A DNA stretch of 64,000 nt, from the NCBI GenBank assembly GCA_037349105.1, contig JAYJMM010000028.1, positions 2,108,001-2,172,000 on the forward strand, in the 5' to 3' direction. Below, one piece after another: positions 37,801 to 48,800 of the stretch (positions within the stretch are counted from its first letter, which is position 1; the number at the start of each line of letters is the position of its first letter). The notes under the pieces are model-generated. The model had not been told where the DNA came from. It saw only the letters and a list, made by a program, of their open reading frames with translations, and did not search any database. Both the position numbers and the translations under genes were made by a program. This DNA comes from Limnomonas spitsbergensis. Taxonomy: Eukaryota > Chlorophyta > Chlorophyceae > Chlamydomonadales.

Positions 37801-39850
37801 ACAGCCCTGGGTGAATGAAGTGGAAAGCCCTGGGGTGAAGTGGAAAGCCATGAGGTGAAGTGGAAAGCCCTGGGGTGAAGTGGAAAGCCGTGAGGTGAAG
37901 CGGAAAGCCCTGGGTGAATGAAGTGGAAAGCCATGAGGTGAAGTGGAAAGCCCTGGGGTGAAGTGAGTGGAAAGCCATGGGGTGAAGTGGAAAGCCATGA
38001 GGTGAAGTGGAAAGCCATAAGGTGAAGTGGAAATCCATGAGGTGAAGTGGAAAGCCCATGGGTGAAGTGGAAGGCCCTGGGGTGAAGTGGAAAGCCATGG
38101 GGTGAAGTGACAGGCCCTCGGTGAATGAAGTGGAAAGCCCTGGGGTGAAGTGGAAAGCCATGAGGTGAAGTGGAAAGCCCTGGGGTGAAGTGGAAAGCCA
38201 TGGGGTGAAGTGATCAGCCCTGGGTGAATGAAGTGGAAAGCCCTGGGGTGAAGTGGAAAGCCATGAGGTGAAGTGGAAAGCCCTGGGGTGAAGTGGAAAG
38301 CCGTGAGGTGAAGCGGAAAGCCCTGGGGTAAAGTGGAAAGCCATGATGTTAAGTGGAAAGTCCTGGGGTGAAGTGAGTGGAAAGCCATGGGGTGAAGTGG
38401 AAAGCCCTGGGGTGAAGTGGAAAGCCATGAGGTGAAGTGGAAAGCCCATGGGTGAAATGGAAAGCCCTGGGGTGAAGTGAAAAGCCATGGGGTGAAGTGA
38501 ACAGCTCTGGGTGAATGAAGTGGAAAGCCCTGGGGTGAAGTGGAAAGCCATGAGGTGAAGTTGAAAGCCCTGGGGTGAAGTGGAAAGCCATGGGGTGAAG
38601 TGAACAGCCCTGGGTGAATGAAGTGGAAAGCCCTGGGGTGAAGTGGAAAGCCATGAGGTGAAGTGGAAAGCCCTGGGGTGAAGTGGAAAGCCGTGAGGTG
38701 AAGCGGAAAGCCCTGGGTGAATGAAGTGGAAAGCCATGAGGTGAAGTGGAAAGCCCTGGGGTGAAGTGAGTGGAAAGCCATGGGGTGAAGTGGAAAGCCA
38801 TGAGGTGAAGTGGAAAGCCATAAGGTGAAGTGGAAATCCATGAGGTGAAGTGGAAAGCCCATGGGTGAAGTGGAAGGCCCTGGGGTGAAGTGGAAAGCCA
38901 TGGGGTGAAGTGACAGGCCCTCGGTGAATGAAGTGGAAAGCCCTGGGGTGAAGTGGAAAGCCATGAGGTGAAGTGGAAAGCCCTGGGGTGAAGTGGAAAG
39001 CCATGGGGTGAAGTGATCAGCCCTGGGTGAATGAAGTGGAAAGCCCTGGGGTGAAGTGGAAAGCCATGAGGTGAAGTTGAAAGCCCTGGGGTGAAGTGGA
39101 AAGCCGTGAGGTGAAGCGGAAAGCCCTGGGGTAAAGTGGAAAGCCATGATGTTAAGTGGAAAGTCCTGGGGTGAAGTGAGTGGAAAGCCATGGGGTGAAG
39201 TGGAAAGCCCTGGGGTGAAGTGGAAAGCCATGAGGTGAAGTGGAAAGCCCATGGGTGAAATGGAAAGCCCTGGGGTGAAGTGAAAAGCCATGGGGTGAAG
39301 TGAACAGCTCTGGGTGAATGAAGTGGAAAGCCCTGGGGTGAAGTGGAAAGCCATGGGGTGAAGTGAACAGCCCTGGGTGAATGAAGTGGAAAGCCCTGGG
39401 GTGAAGTGGAAAGCCATGAGGTGAAGTGGAAAGCCCTGGGGTGAAGTGGAAAGCCGTGAGGTGAAGCGGAAAGCCATGGGGTAAAGTGGAAAGCCATGAT
39501 GTTAAGTGGAAAGTCCTGGGGTGAAGTGAGTGGAAAGCCATGGGGTGAAGTGGAAAGCCCTGGGGTGAAGTGGAAAGCCATGAGGTGAAGTGGAAAGCCC
39601 ATGGGTGAAGTGGAAAGCCCTGGGGTGAAGTGAAAAGCCATGGGGTGAAGTGAACAGCCCTCGGTGAATGAAGTGGAAAGCCCTGGGGTGAAGTGGAAAG
39701 CCATGAGGTGAAGTGGAAAGCCCTGGGGTGAAGTGGAAAGCCATGGGGTGAATGAACAGCCCTGGGTGAATGAAGTGGAAAACCCTGGGGTGAAGTGGAA
39801 AGCCGTGAGGTGAAGCGGAAAGCCCTGGGGTAAAGTAGAAAACCATGATG
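34832..39850 (+). repeat. Higher-order unit U6, 5019 bp
   Basis: Spacings are 660, 369, 369, 104, 369, 577, 369, 700, 803, 350, 349. The first block is one base longer than in other units because one monomer reads agtggaagg instead of agtgaagg near 35044. The third block (35861-36229) opens as the 660-type alpha with ggggtaaag and closes as gamma before a gtagaaaacc boundary, so most of the central blocks of U5 are deleted. From 31659/36677 onward it tracks U5 at offset 5018. TGATCA is at 38211 and 39014. Its last 2202 bases recur in U9 at offset 15988. Confidence 0.87.
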
Positions 39851-42800
39851 TTAAGTGGAAAGCCCTGGGGTGAAGTGAGTGGAAAGCCATGGGGTGAAGT
39901 GGAAAGCCCTGGGGTGAAGTGGAAAGCCATGAGGTGAAGTGGAAAGCCATGAGGTGAAGTGGAAAGCCCTGGGGTGAATTGGAAAGTCATGGGGTGAAGT
40001 GAACAGCCCTGGGTGAATGAAGTGGAAAGCCCTGGGGTGAAGTGGAAAGCCATGAGGTGAAGTGAAGGCCCTGGGGTGAAGTGGAAAGCCGTGAGGTGAA
40101 GCGGAAAGCCCTGGGTGAATGAAGTGGAAAGCCATGAGGTGAAGTGGAAAGCCCTGGGGTGAAGTGAGTGGAAAGCCATGGGGTGAAGTGGAAAGCCATG
40201 AGGTGAAGTGGAAAGCCATAAGGTGAAGTGGAAATCCATGAGGTGAAGTGGAAAGCCCATGGGTGAAGTGGAAGGCCCTGGGGTGAAGTGGAAAGCCATG
40301 GGGTGAAGTGACAGGCCCTCGGTGAATGAAGTGGAAAGCCCTGGGGTGAAGTGGAAAGTCATGAGGTGAAGTGGAAAGCCCTGGGGTGAAGTGGAAAGCC
40401 ATGGGGTGAAGTGAACAGCCCTGGGTGAATGAAGTGGAAAGCCCTGGGGTGAAGTGGAAAGCCGTGAGGTGAAGCGGAAAGCCCTGGGGTAAAGTGGAAA
40501 GCCATGATGTTAAGTGGAAAGTCCTGGGGTGAAGTGAGTGGAAAGCCATGGGGTGAAGTGGAAAGCCCATGGGTGAAGTGGAAAGCCATGAGGTGAAGTG
40601 GAAAGCCATGAGGTGAAGTGGAAAGCCCATGGGTGAAGTGGAAAGCCCTGGGGTGAAGTGAAAAGCCATGGGGTGAAGTGAACAGCCCTCGGTGAATGAA
40701 GTGGAAAGCCCTGGGGTGAAGTGGAAAGCCATGAGGTGAAGTGGAAAGCCCTGGGGTGAAGTGGAAAGCCATGGGGTGAATGAACAGCCCTGGGTGAATG
40801 AAGTGGAAAACCCTGGGGTGAAGTGGAAAGCCGTGAGGGGAAGCGGAAAGCCCTGGGGTAAAGTAGAAAACCATGATGTTAAGTGGAAAGCCCTGGGGTG
40901 AAGTGAGTGGAAAGCCATGGGGTAAAGTGGAAAGCCCTGGGGTGAAGTGGAAAGCCATGAGGTGAAGTGGAAAGCCATGAGGTGAAGTGGAAAGCCCTGG
41001 GGTGAAGTGGAAAGCCATGGGGTGAAGTGAACAGCCCTGGGTGAATGAAGTGGAAAGCCCTGGGGTGAAGTGGAAAGCCACGAGGTGAAGTGGAAAGCCC
41101 TGGGTGAATGAAGTGGAAAGCCATGAGGTGAAGTGGATAGCCCTGGGGTGAAGTGAGTGGAAAGCCATGGGGTGAAGTGGAAAGCCATGAGGTGAAGTGG
41201 AAAGCCATGAGGTGAAGTGGAAATCCATGAGGTGAAGTGGAAAGCCCATGGGTGAAGTGGAAGGCCCTGGGGTGAAGTGGAAAGCCATGGGGTGAAGTGA
41301 CAGGCCCTCGGTGAATGAAGTGGAAAGCCCTGGGGTGAAGTGGAAAGCCATGAGGTGAAGTGGAAAGCCCTGGGGTGAAGTGGAAAGCCATGGGGTGAAG
41401 TGAACAGCCCTGGGTGAATGAAGTGGAAAGCCCTGGGGTGAAGTGGAAAGCCATGAGGTGATGTGGAAAGCCCTGGGGTGAAGTGGAAAGCTGTGAGGTG
41501 AAGCGGAAAGCCCTGGGGTAAAGTGGAAAGCCATGATGTTAAGTGGAAAGTCCTGGGGTGAAGTGAGTGGAAAGCCATGGGGTGAAGTGGAAAGCCCTGG
41601 GGTGAAGTGGAAAGCCATGAGGTGAAGTGGAAAGCCATGAGGTGAAGTGGAAAGCCCATGGGTGAAGTGGAAAGCCCTGGGGTGAAGTGAAAAGCCATGG
41701 GGTGAAGTGAACAGCCCTCGGTGAATGAAGTGGAAAGCCCTGGGGTGAAGTGGAAAGCCATGAGGTGAAGTGGAAAGCCATGAGGTGAAGTGGAAAGCCA
41801 TGAGGTGAAGTGGAAAGCCCTGGGGTGAAGTGGAAAGCCATGGGGTGAAGTGAACAGCCCTGGGTGAATGAAGTGGAAAGCCCTGGGGTGAAGTGGAAAG
41901 CCATGAGGTGAAGTGGAAAGCCCTGGGGTGAAGTGGAAAGCCATGGGGTGAAGTGAACAGCCCTGGGTGAATGAAGTGGAAAGCCCTGGGGTGAAGTGGA
42001 AAGCCATGAGGTGAAGTGGAAAGCCCTGGGGTGAAGTGGAAAGCCGTGAGGTGAAGCGGAAAGCCCTGGGTGAATGAAGTGGAAAGCCATGATGTGAAGT
42101 GGAAAGCCCTGGGGTGAAGTGAGTGGAAAGCCATGGGGTGAAGTGGAAAGCCATGAGGTGAAGTGGAAAGCCATGAGGTGAAGTGGAAATCCATGAGGTG
42201 AAGTGGAAAGCCCATGGGTGAAGTGGAAGGCCCTGGGGTGAAGTGGAAAGCCATGGGGTGAAGTGACAGGCCTTCGGTGAATGAAGTGGAAAGCCCTGGG
42301 GTGAAGTGGAAAGCCATGAGGTGAAGTGGAAAGCCCTGGGGTGAAGTGGAAAGCCATGGGGTGAAGTGAACAGCCCTGGGTGAATGAAGTGGAAAGCCCT
42401 GGGGTGAAGTGGAAAGCCATGAGGTGAAGTGGAAAGCCATGGGGTGAAGTGGAAAGCCGTGAGGTGAAGCGGAAAGCCCTGGGGTAAAGTGGAAAGCCAT
42501 GATGTTAAGTGGAAAGTCCTGGGGTGAAGTGAGTGGAAAGCCATGGGGTGAAGTGGAAAGCCCTGGGGTGAAGTGGAAAGCCACGAGGTGAAGTGGAAAG
42601 CCATGAGGTGAAGTGAAAAGCCCATGGGTGAAGTGGAAAGCCCTGGGGTGAAGTGAATTGCCATGGGGTGAAGTGAACAGCCCTCGGTGAATGAAGTGGA
42701 AAGCCCTCGGGTGAAGTGGAAAGCCATGAGGTGAAGTGGAAAGCCCTGGGGTGAAGTGGAAAGCCATGGGGTGAATGAACAGCCCTGGGTGAATGAAGTG

Positions 42801-45031
42801 GAAAACCCTGGGGTGAAGTGGAAAGCCGTGAGGTGAAGCGGAAAGCCCTGGGGTAAAGTAGAAAACCATGATGTTAAGTGGAAAGCCCTGGGGTGAAGTG
42901 AGTGGAAAGCCATGGGGTGAAGTGGAAAGCCCTGGGGTGAAGTGGAAAGCCATGAGGTGAAGTGGAAAGCCCTGGGGTGAAGTGGAAAGCCATGGGGTGA
43001 AGTGAACAGCCCTGGGTGAATGAAGTGGAAAGCCCTGGGGTGAAGTGGAAAGCCATGAGGTGAAGTGGAAAGCCCTGGGGTGAAGTGGAAAGCCGAGAGG
43101 TGAAGCGGAAAGCCCTGGGTGAATGGAGTGGAAAGCCATGAGGTGAAGTGGAAAGCCCTGGGGTGAAGTGAGTGGAAAGCCATGGGGTGAAGTGGAAAGC
43201 CATGAGGTGAAGTGGAAAGCCATGAGGTGAAGTGGAAATCCATGAGGTGAAGTGGAAAGCCCATGGGTGAAGTGGAAGGCCCTGGGGTGAAGTGAAAAGC
43301 CATGGGGTGAAGTGAACAGCCCTGGGTGAATGAAGTGGAAAGCCCTGGGGTGAAGTGGAAAGCCATGAGGTGAAGTGGAAAGCCCTGGGGTGAAGTGGAA
43401 AGCCATGGGGTGAAGTGAACAGCCCTGGGTGAATGAAGTGGAAAGCCCTGGGGTGAAGTGGAAAGCCATGAGGTGAAGTGGAAAGCCCTGGGGTGAAGTG
43501 GAAAGCCGTGAGGTGAAGCGGAAAGCCCTGGGGTAAAGTGGAAAGCCATGATGTTAAGTGGAAAGTCCTGGGGTGAAGTGAGTGGAAAGCCATGGGGTGA
43601 AGTGGAAAGCCCTGGGGTGAAGTGGAAAGCCATGAGGTGAAGTGGAAAGCCCATGGGTGAAGTGGAAAGCCCTGGGGTGAAGTGAAAAGCCATGGGGTGA
43701 AGTGAACAGCCCTCGGTGAATGAAGTGGAAAGCCCTGGGGTGAAGTGGAAAGCCATGAGGTGAAGTGGAAAGCCCTGGGGTGAAGTGGAAAGCCATGGGG
43801 TGAATGAACAGCCCTGGGTAAATGAAGTGGAAAACCCTGGGGTGAAGTGGAAAGCCGTGAGGTGAAGCGGAATGCCCTGGGGTAAAGTAGAAAACCATGA
43901 TGTTAAGTGGAAAGCCCTGGGGTGAAGTGAGTGGAAAGCCATGGGGTGAAGTGGAAAGCCCTGGGGTGAAGTGGAAAGCCATGAGGTAAAGTGGAAAGCC
44001 ATGATGTTAAGTGGAAAGTCCTGGGGTGAAGTGAGTGGAAAGCCATGGGGTGAAGTGGAAAGCCCTAGGGTGAAGTGGAAAGCCATGAGGTGAAGTGGAA
44101 AGCCATGAGGTGAAGTGGAAAGCCCATGGGTGAAGTGGAAAGCCCTGGGGTGAAGTGAAAAGCCATGGGGTGAAGTGAACAGCCCTCGGTGAATGAAGTG
44201 GAAAGCCCTGGGGTGAAGTGGAAAGCCATGAGGTGAAGTGGAAAGCCCTGGGGTGAAGTGGAAAGCCATGGGGTGAATGAACAGCCCTGGGTGAATGAAG
44301 TGGAAAACCCTGGGGTGAAGTGGAAAGCCGTGAGGTGAAGCGGAAAGCCCTAGGGTAAAGTAGAAAACCATGATGTTAAGTGGAAAGCCCTGGGGTGAAG
44401 TGAGTGGAAAGCCATGGGGTGAAGTGGAAAGCCCTGGGGTGAAGTGGAAAGCCATGAGGTGAAGTGGAAAGCCATGAGGTGAAGTGGAAAGCCCTGGGGT
44501 GAAGTGGAAAGCCATGGGGTGAAGTGAACAGCCCTGGGTGAATGAAGTGGAAAGCCCTGGGGTGAAGTGGAAAGCCATGAGGTGAAGTGGAAAGCCCTGG
44601 GGTGAAGTGGAAAGCCGTGAGGTGAAGCGGAAAGCCCTGGGTGAATGAAGTGGACAGCCATGAGGTGAAGTGGAAAGCCCTGGGGTGAAGTGAGTGGAAA
44701 GCCATGGGGTGAAGTGGAAAGCCATGAGGTGAAGTGGAAAGCCATAAGGTGAAGTGGAAATCCATGAGGTGAAGTGGAAAGCCCATGGGTGAAGTGGAAG
44801 GCCCTGGGGTGAAGTGAAAAGCCATGGGGTGAAGTGAACAGCCCTGGGTGAATGAAGTGGAAAGCCCTGGGGTGAAGTGGAAAGCCATGAGGTGAAGTGG
44901 AAAGCCCTGGGGTGAAGTGGAAAGCCATGGGGTGAAGTGACAGGCCCTCGGTGAATGAAGTGGAAAGCCCTGGGGTGAAGTGGAAAGCCATGAGGTGAAG
45001 TGGAAAGCCCTGGGGTGAAGTGGAAAGCCAT
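39851..45031 (-). other. Stop-free stretch of 1726 codons, not called as a gene
   Basis: The minus strand is open here in one frame and reads only variants of a 20-residue cycle such as SPQGFPLHPRAFHFTPGLST. An equal stretch lies at 45898-51078. Openness comes from the monomer having no minus-strand stop word, not from selection: two other frames give the same cycle in rotated form, and 4-bp insertions do not close it. There is no domain, signal peptide or codon bias. Stops appear only where variant words create TTA, CTA or TCA on the + strand. Confidence 0.9.
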
Positions 45032-45897
45032 GGGGTGAAGTGATCAGCCCTGGGTGAATGAAGTGGAAAGCCCTGGGGTGAAGTGGAAAGCCATGAGGTG
45101 AAGTGGAAAGCCCTGGGGTGAAGTGGAAAGCCGTGAGGTGAAGCGGAAAGCCCTGGGGTAAAGTGGAAAGCCATGATGTTAAGTGGAAAGTCCTGGGGTG
45201 AAGTGAGTGGAAAGCCATGGGGTGAAGTGGAAAGCCCTGGGGTGAAGTGGAAAGCCATGGGGTGAAATGGAAAGCCCTGGGGTGAAGTGAAAAGCCATGG
45301 GGTGAAGTGAACAGCTCTGGGTGCATGAAGTGGAAAGCCCTGGGGTGAAGTGGAAAGCCATGAGGTGAAGTGGAAAGCCCTGGGGTGAAGTGGAAAGCCA
45401 TGGGGTGAAGTGAACAGCCCTGGGTGAATGAAGTGGAAAGCCCTGGGGTGAAGTGGAAAGCCATGAGGTGAAGTGGAAAGCCCTGGGGTGAAGTGGAAAG
45501 CCGTGAGGTGAAGCGGAAAGCCCTGGGGTAAAGTGGAAAGCCATGATGTTAAGTGGAAAGTCCTGGGGTGAAGTGAGTGGAAAGCCATGGGGTGAAGTGG
45601 AAAGCCCTGGGGTGAAGTGGAAAGCCATGAGGTGAAGTGGAAAGCCCATGGGTGAAGTGGAAAGCCCTGGGGTGAAGTGAAAAGCCATGGGGTGAAGTGA
45701 ACAGCCCTCGGTGAATGAAGTGGAAAGCCCTGGGGTGAAGTGGAAAGCCATGAGGTGAAGTGGAAAGCCCTGGGGTGAAGTGGAAAGCCATGGGGTGAAT
45801 GAACAGCCCTGGGTGAATGAAGTGGAAAACCCTGGGGTGAAGTGGAAAGCCGTGAGGTGAAGCGGAAAGCCCTGGGGTAAAGTAGAAAACCATGATG
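39851..45897 (+). repeat. Higher-order unit U7, 6047 bp (twin of U8)
   Basis: Spacings are 659, 369, 660, 966, 369, 680, 349, 104, 369, 803, 370, 349. The next unit repeats this exactly. I detected only two differences from U8: T at 43873 (A at 49920) and C at 44655 (A at 50702). It shares with U8 the derived cacgagg near 42581, which U5 has as catgagg. The single TGATCA is at 45041. It lacks the extra 700 block and second TGATCA of U5, U6 and U9. Confidence 0.92.
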
Positions 45898-48800
45898 TTA
45901 AGTGGAAAGCCCTGGGGTGAAGTGAGTGGAAAGCCATGGGGTGAAGTGGAAAGCCCTGGGGTGAAGTGGAAAGCCATGAGGTGAAGTGGAAAGCCATGAG
46001 GTGAAGTGGAAAGCCCTGGGGTGAATTGGAAAGTCATGGGGTGAAGTGAACAGCCCTGGGTGAATGAAGTGGAAAGCCCTGGGGTGAAGTGGAAAGCCAT
46101 GAGGTGAAGTGAAGGCCCTGGGGTGAAGTGGAAAGCCGTGAGGTGAAGCGGAAAGCCCTGGGTGAATGAAGTGGAAAGCCATGAGGTGAAGTGGAAAGCC
46201 CTGGGGTGAAGTGAGTGGAAAGCCATGGGGTGAAGTGGAAAGCCATGAGGTGAAGTGGAAAGCCATAAGGTGAAGTGGAAATCCATGAGGTGAAGTGGAA
46301 AGCCCATGGGTGAAGTGGAAGGCCCTGGGGTGAAGTGGAAAGCCATGGGGTGAAGTGACAGGCCCTCGGTGAATGAAGTGGAAAGCCCTGGGGTGAAGTG
46401 GAAAGTCATGAGGTGAAGTGGAAAGCCCTGGGGTGAAGTGGAAAGCCATGGGGTGAAGTGAACAGCCCTGGGTGAATGAAGTGGAAAGCCCTGGGGTGAA
46501 GTGGAAAGCCGTGAGGTGAAGCGGAAAGCCCTGGGGTAAAGTGGAAAGCCATGATGTTAAGTGGAAAGTCCTGGGGTGAAGTGAGTGGAAAGCCATGGGG
46601 TGAAGTGGAAAGCCCATGGGTGAAGTGGAAAGCCATGAGGTGAAGTGGAAAGCCATGAGGTGAAGTGGAAAGCCCATGGGTGAAGTGGAAAGCCCTGGGG
46701 TGAAGTGAAAAGCCATGGGGTGAAGTGAACAGCCCTCGGTGAATGAAGTGGAAAGCCCTGGGGTGAAGTGGAAAGCCATGAGGTGAAGTGGAAAGCCCTG
46801 GGGTGAAGTGGAAAGCCATGGGGTGAATGAACAGCCCTGGGTGAATGAAGTGGAAAACCCTGGGGTGAAGTGGAAAGCCGTGAGGGGAAGCGGAAAGCCC
46901 TGGGGTAAAGTAGAAAACCATGATGTTAAGTGGAAAGCCCTGGGGTGAAGTGAGTGGAAAGCCATGGGGTAAAGTGGAAAGCCCTGGGGTGAAGTGGAAA
47001 GCCATGAGGTGAAGTGGAAAGCCATGAGGTGAAGTGGAAAGCCCTGGGGTGAAGTGGAAAGCCATGGGGTGAAGTGAACAGCCCTGGGTGAATGAAGTGG
47101 AAAGCCCTGGGGTGAAGTGGAAAGCCACGAGGTGAAGTGGAAAGCCCTGGGTGAATGAAGTGGAAAGCCATGAGGTGAAGTGGATAGCCCTGGGGTGAAG
47201 TGAGTGGAAAGCCATGGGGTGAAGTGGAAAGCCATGAGGTGAAGTGGAAAGCCATGAGGTGAAGTGGAAATCCATGAGGTGAAGTGGAAAGCCCATGGGT
47301 GAAGTGGAAGGCCCTGGGGTGAAGTGGAAAGCCATGGGGTGAAGTGACAGGCCCTCGGTGAATGAAGTGGAAAGCCCTGGGGTGAAGTGGAAAGCCATGA
47401 GGTGAAGTGGAAAGCCCTGGGGTGAAGTGGAAAGCCATGGGGTGAAGTGAACAGCCCTGGGTGAATGAAGTGGAAAGCCCTGGGGTGAAGTGGAAAGCCA
47501 TGAGGTGATGTGGAAAGCCCTGGGGTGAAGTGGAAAGCTGTGAGGTGAAGCGGAAAGCCCTGGGGTAAAGTGGAAAGCCATGATGTTAAGTGGAAAGTCC
47601 TGGGGTGAAGTGAGTGGAAAGCCATGGGGTGAAGTGGAAAGCCCTGGGGTGAAGTGGAAAGCCATGAGGTGAAGTGGAAAGCCATGAGGTGAAGTGGAAA
47701 GCCCATGGGTGAAGTGGAAAGCCCTGGGGTGAAGTGAAAAGCCATGGGGTGAAGTGAACAGCCCTCGGTGAATGAAGTGGAAAGCCCTGGGGTGAAGTGG
47801 AAAGCCATGAGGTGAAGTGGAAAGCCATGAGGTGAAGTGGAAAGCCATGAGGTGAAGTGGAAAGCCCTGGGGTGAAGTGGAAAGCCATGGGGTGAAGTGA
47901 ACAGCCCTGGGTGAATGAAGTGGAAAGCCCTGGGGTGAAGTGGAAAGCCATGAGGTGAAGTGGAAAGCCCTGGGGTGAAGTGGAAAGCCATGGGGTGAAG
48001 TGAACAGCCCTGGGTGAATGAAGTGGAAAGCCCTGGGGTGAAGTGGAAAGCCATGAGGTGAAGTGGAAAGCCCTGGGGTGAAGTGGAAAGCCGTGAGGTG
48101 AAGCGGAAAGCCCTGGGTGAATGAAGTGGAAAGCCATGATGTGAAGTGGAAAGCCCTGGGGTGAAGTGAGTGGAAAGCCATGGGGTGAAGTGGAAAGCCA
48201 TGAGGTGAAGTGGAAAGCCATGAGGTGAAGTGGAAATCCATGAGGTGAAGTGGAAAGCCCATGGGTGAAGTGGAAGGCCCTGGGGTGAAGTGGAAAGCCA
48301 TGGGGTGAAGTGACAGGCCTTCGGTGAATGAAGTGGAAAGCCCTGGGGTGAAGTGGAAAGCCATGAGGTGAAGTGGAAAGCCCTGGGGTGAAGTGGAAAG
48401 CCATGGGGTGAAGTGAACAGCCCTGGGTGAATGAAGTGGAAAGCCCTGGGGTGAAGTGGAAAGCCATGAGGTGAAGTGGAAAGCCATGGGGTGAAGTGGA
48501 AAGCCGTGAGGTGAAGCGGAAAGCCCTGGGGTAAAGTGGAAAGCCATGATGTTAAGTGGAAAGTCCTGGGGTGAAGTGAGTGGAAAGCCATGGGGTGAAG
48601 TGGAAAGCCCTGGGGTGAAGTGGAAAGCCACGAGGTGAAGTGGAAAGCCATGAGGTGAAGTGAAAAGCCCATGGGTGAAGTGGAAAGCCCTGGGGTGAAG
48701 TGAATTGCCATGGGGTGAAGTGAACAGCCCTCGGTGAATGAAGTGGAAAGCCCTCGGGTGAAGTGGAAAGCCATGAGGTGAAGTGGAAAGCCCTGGGGTG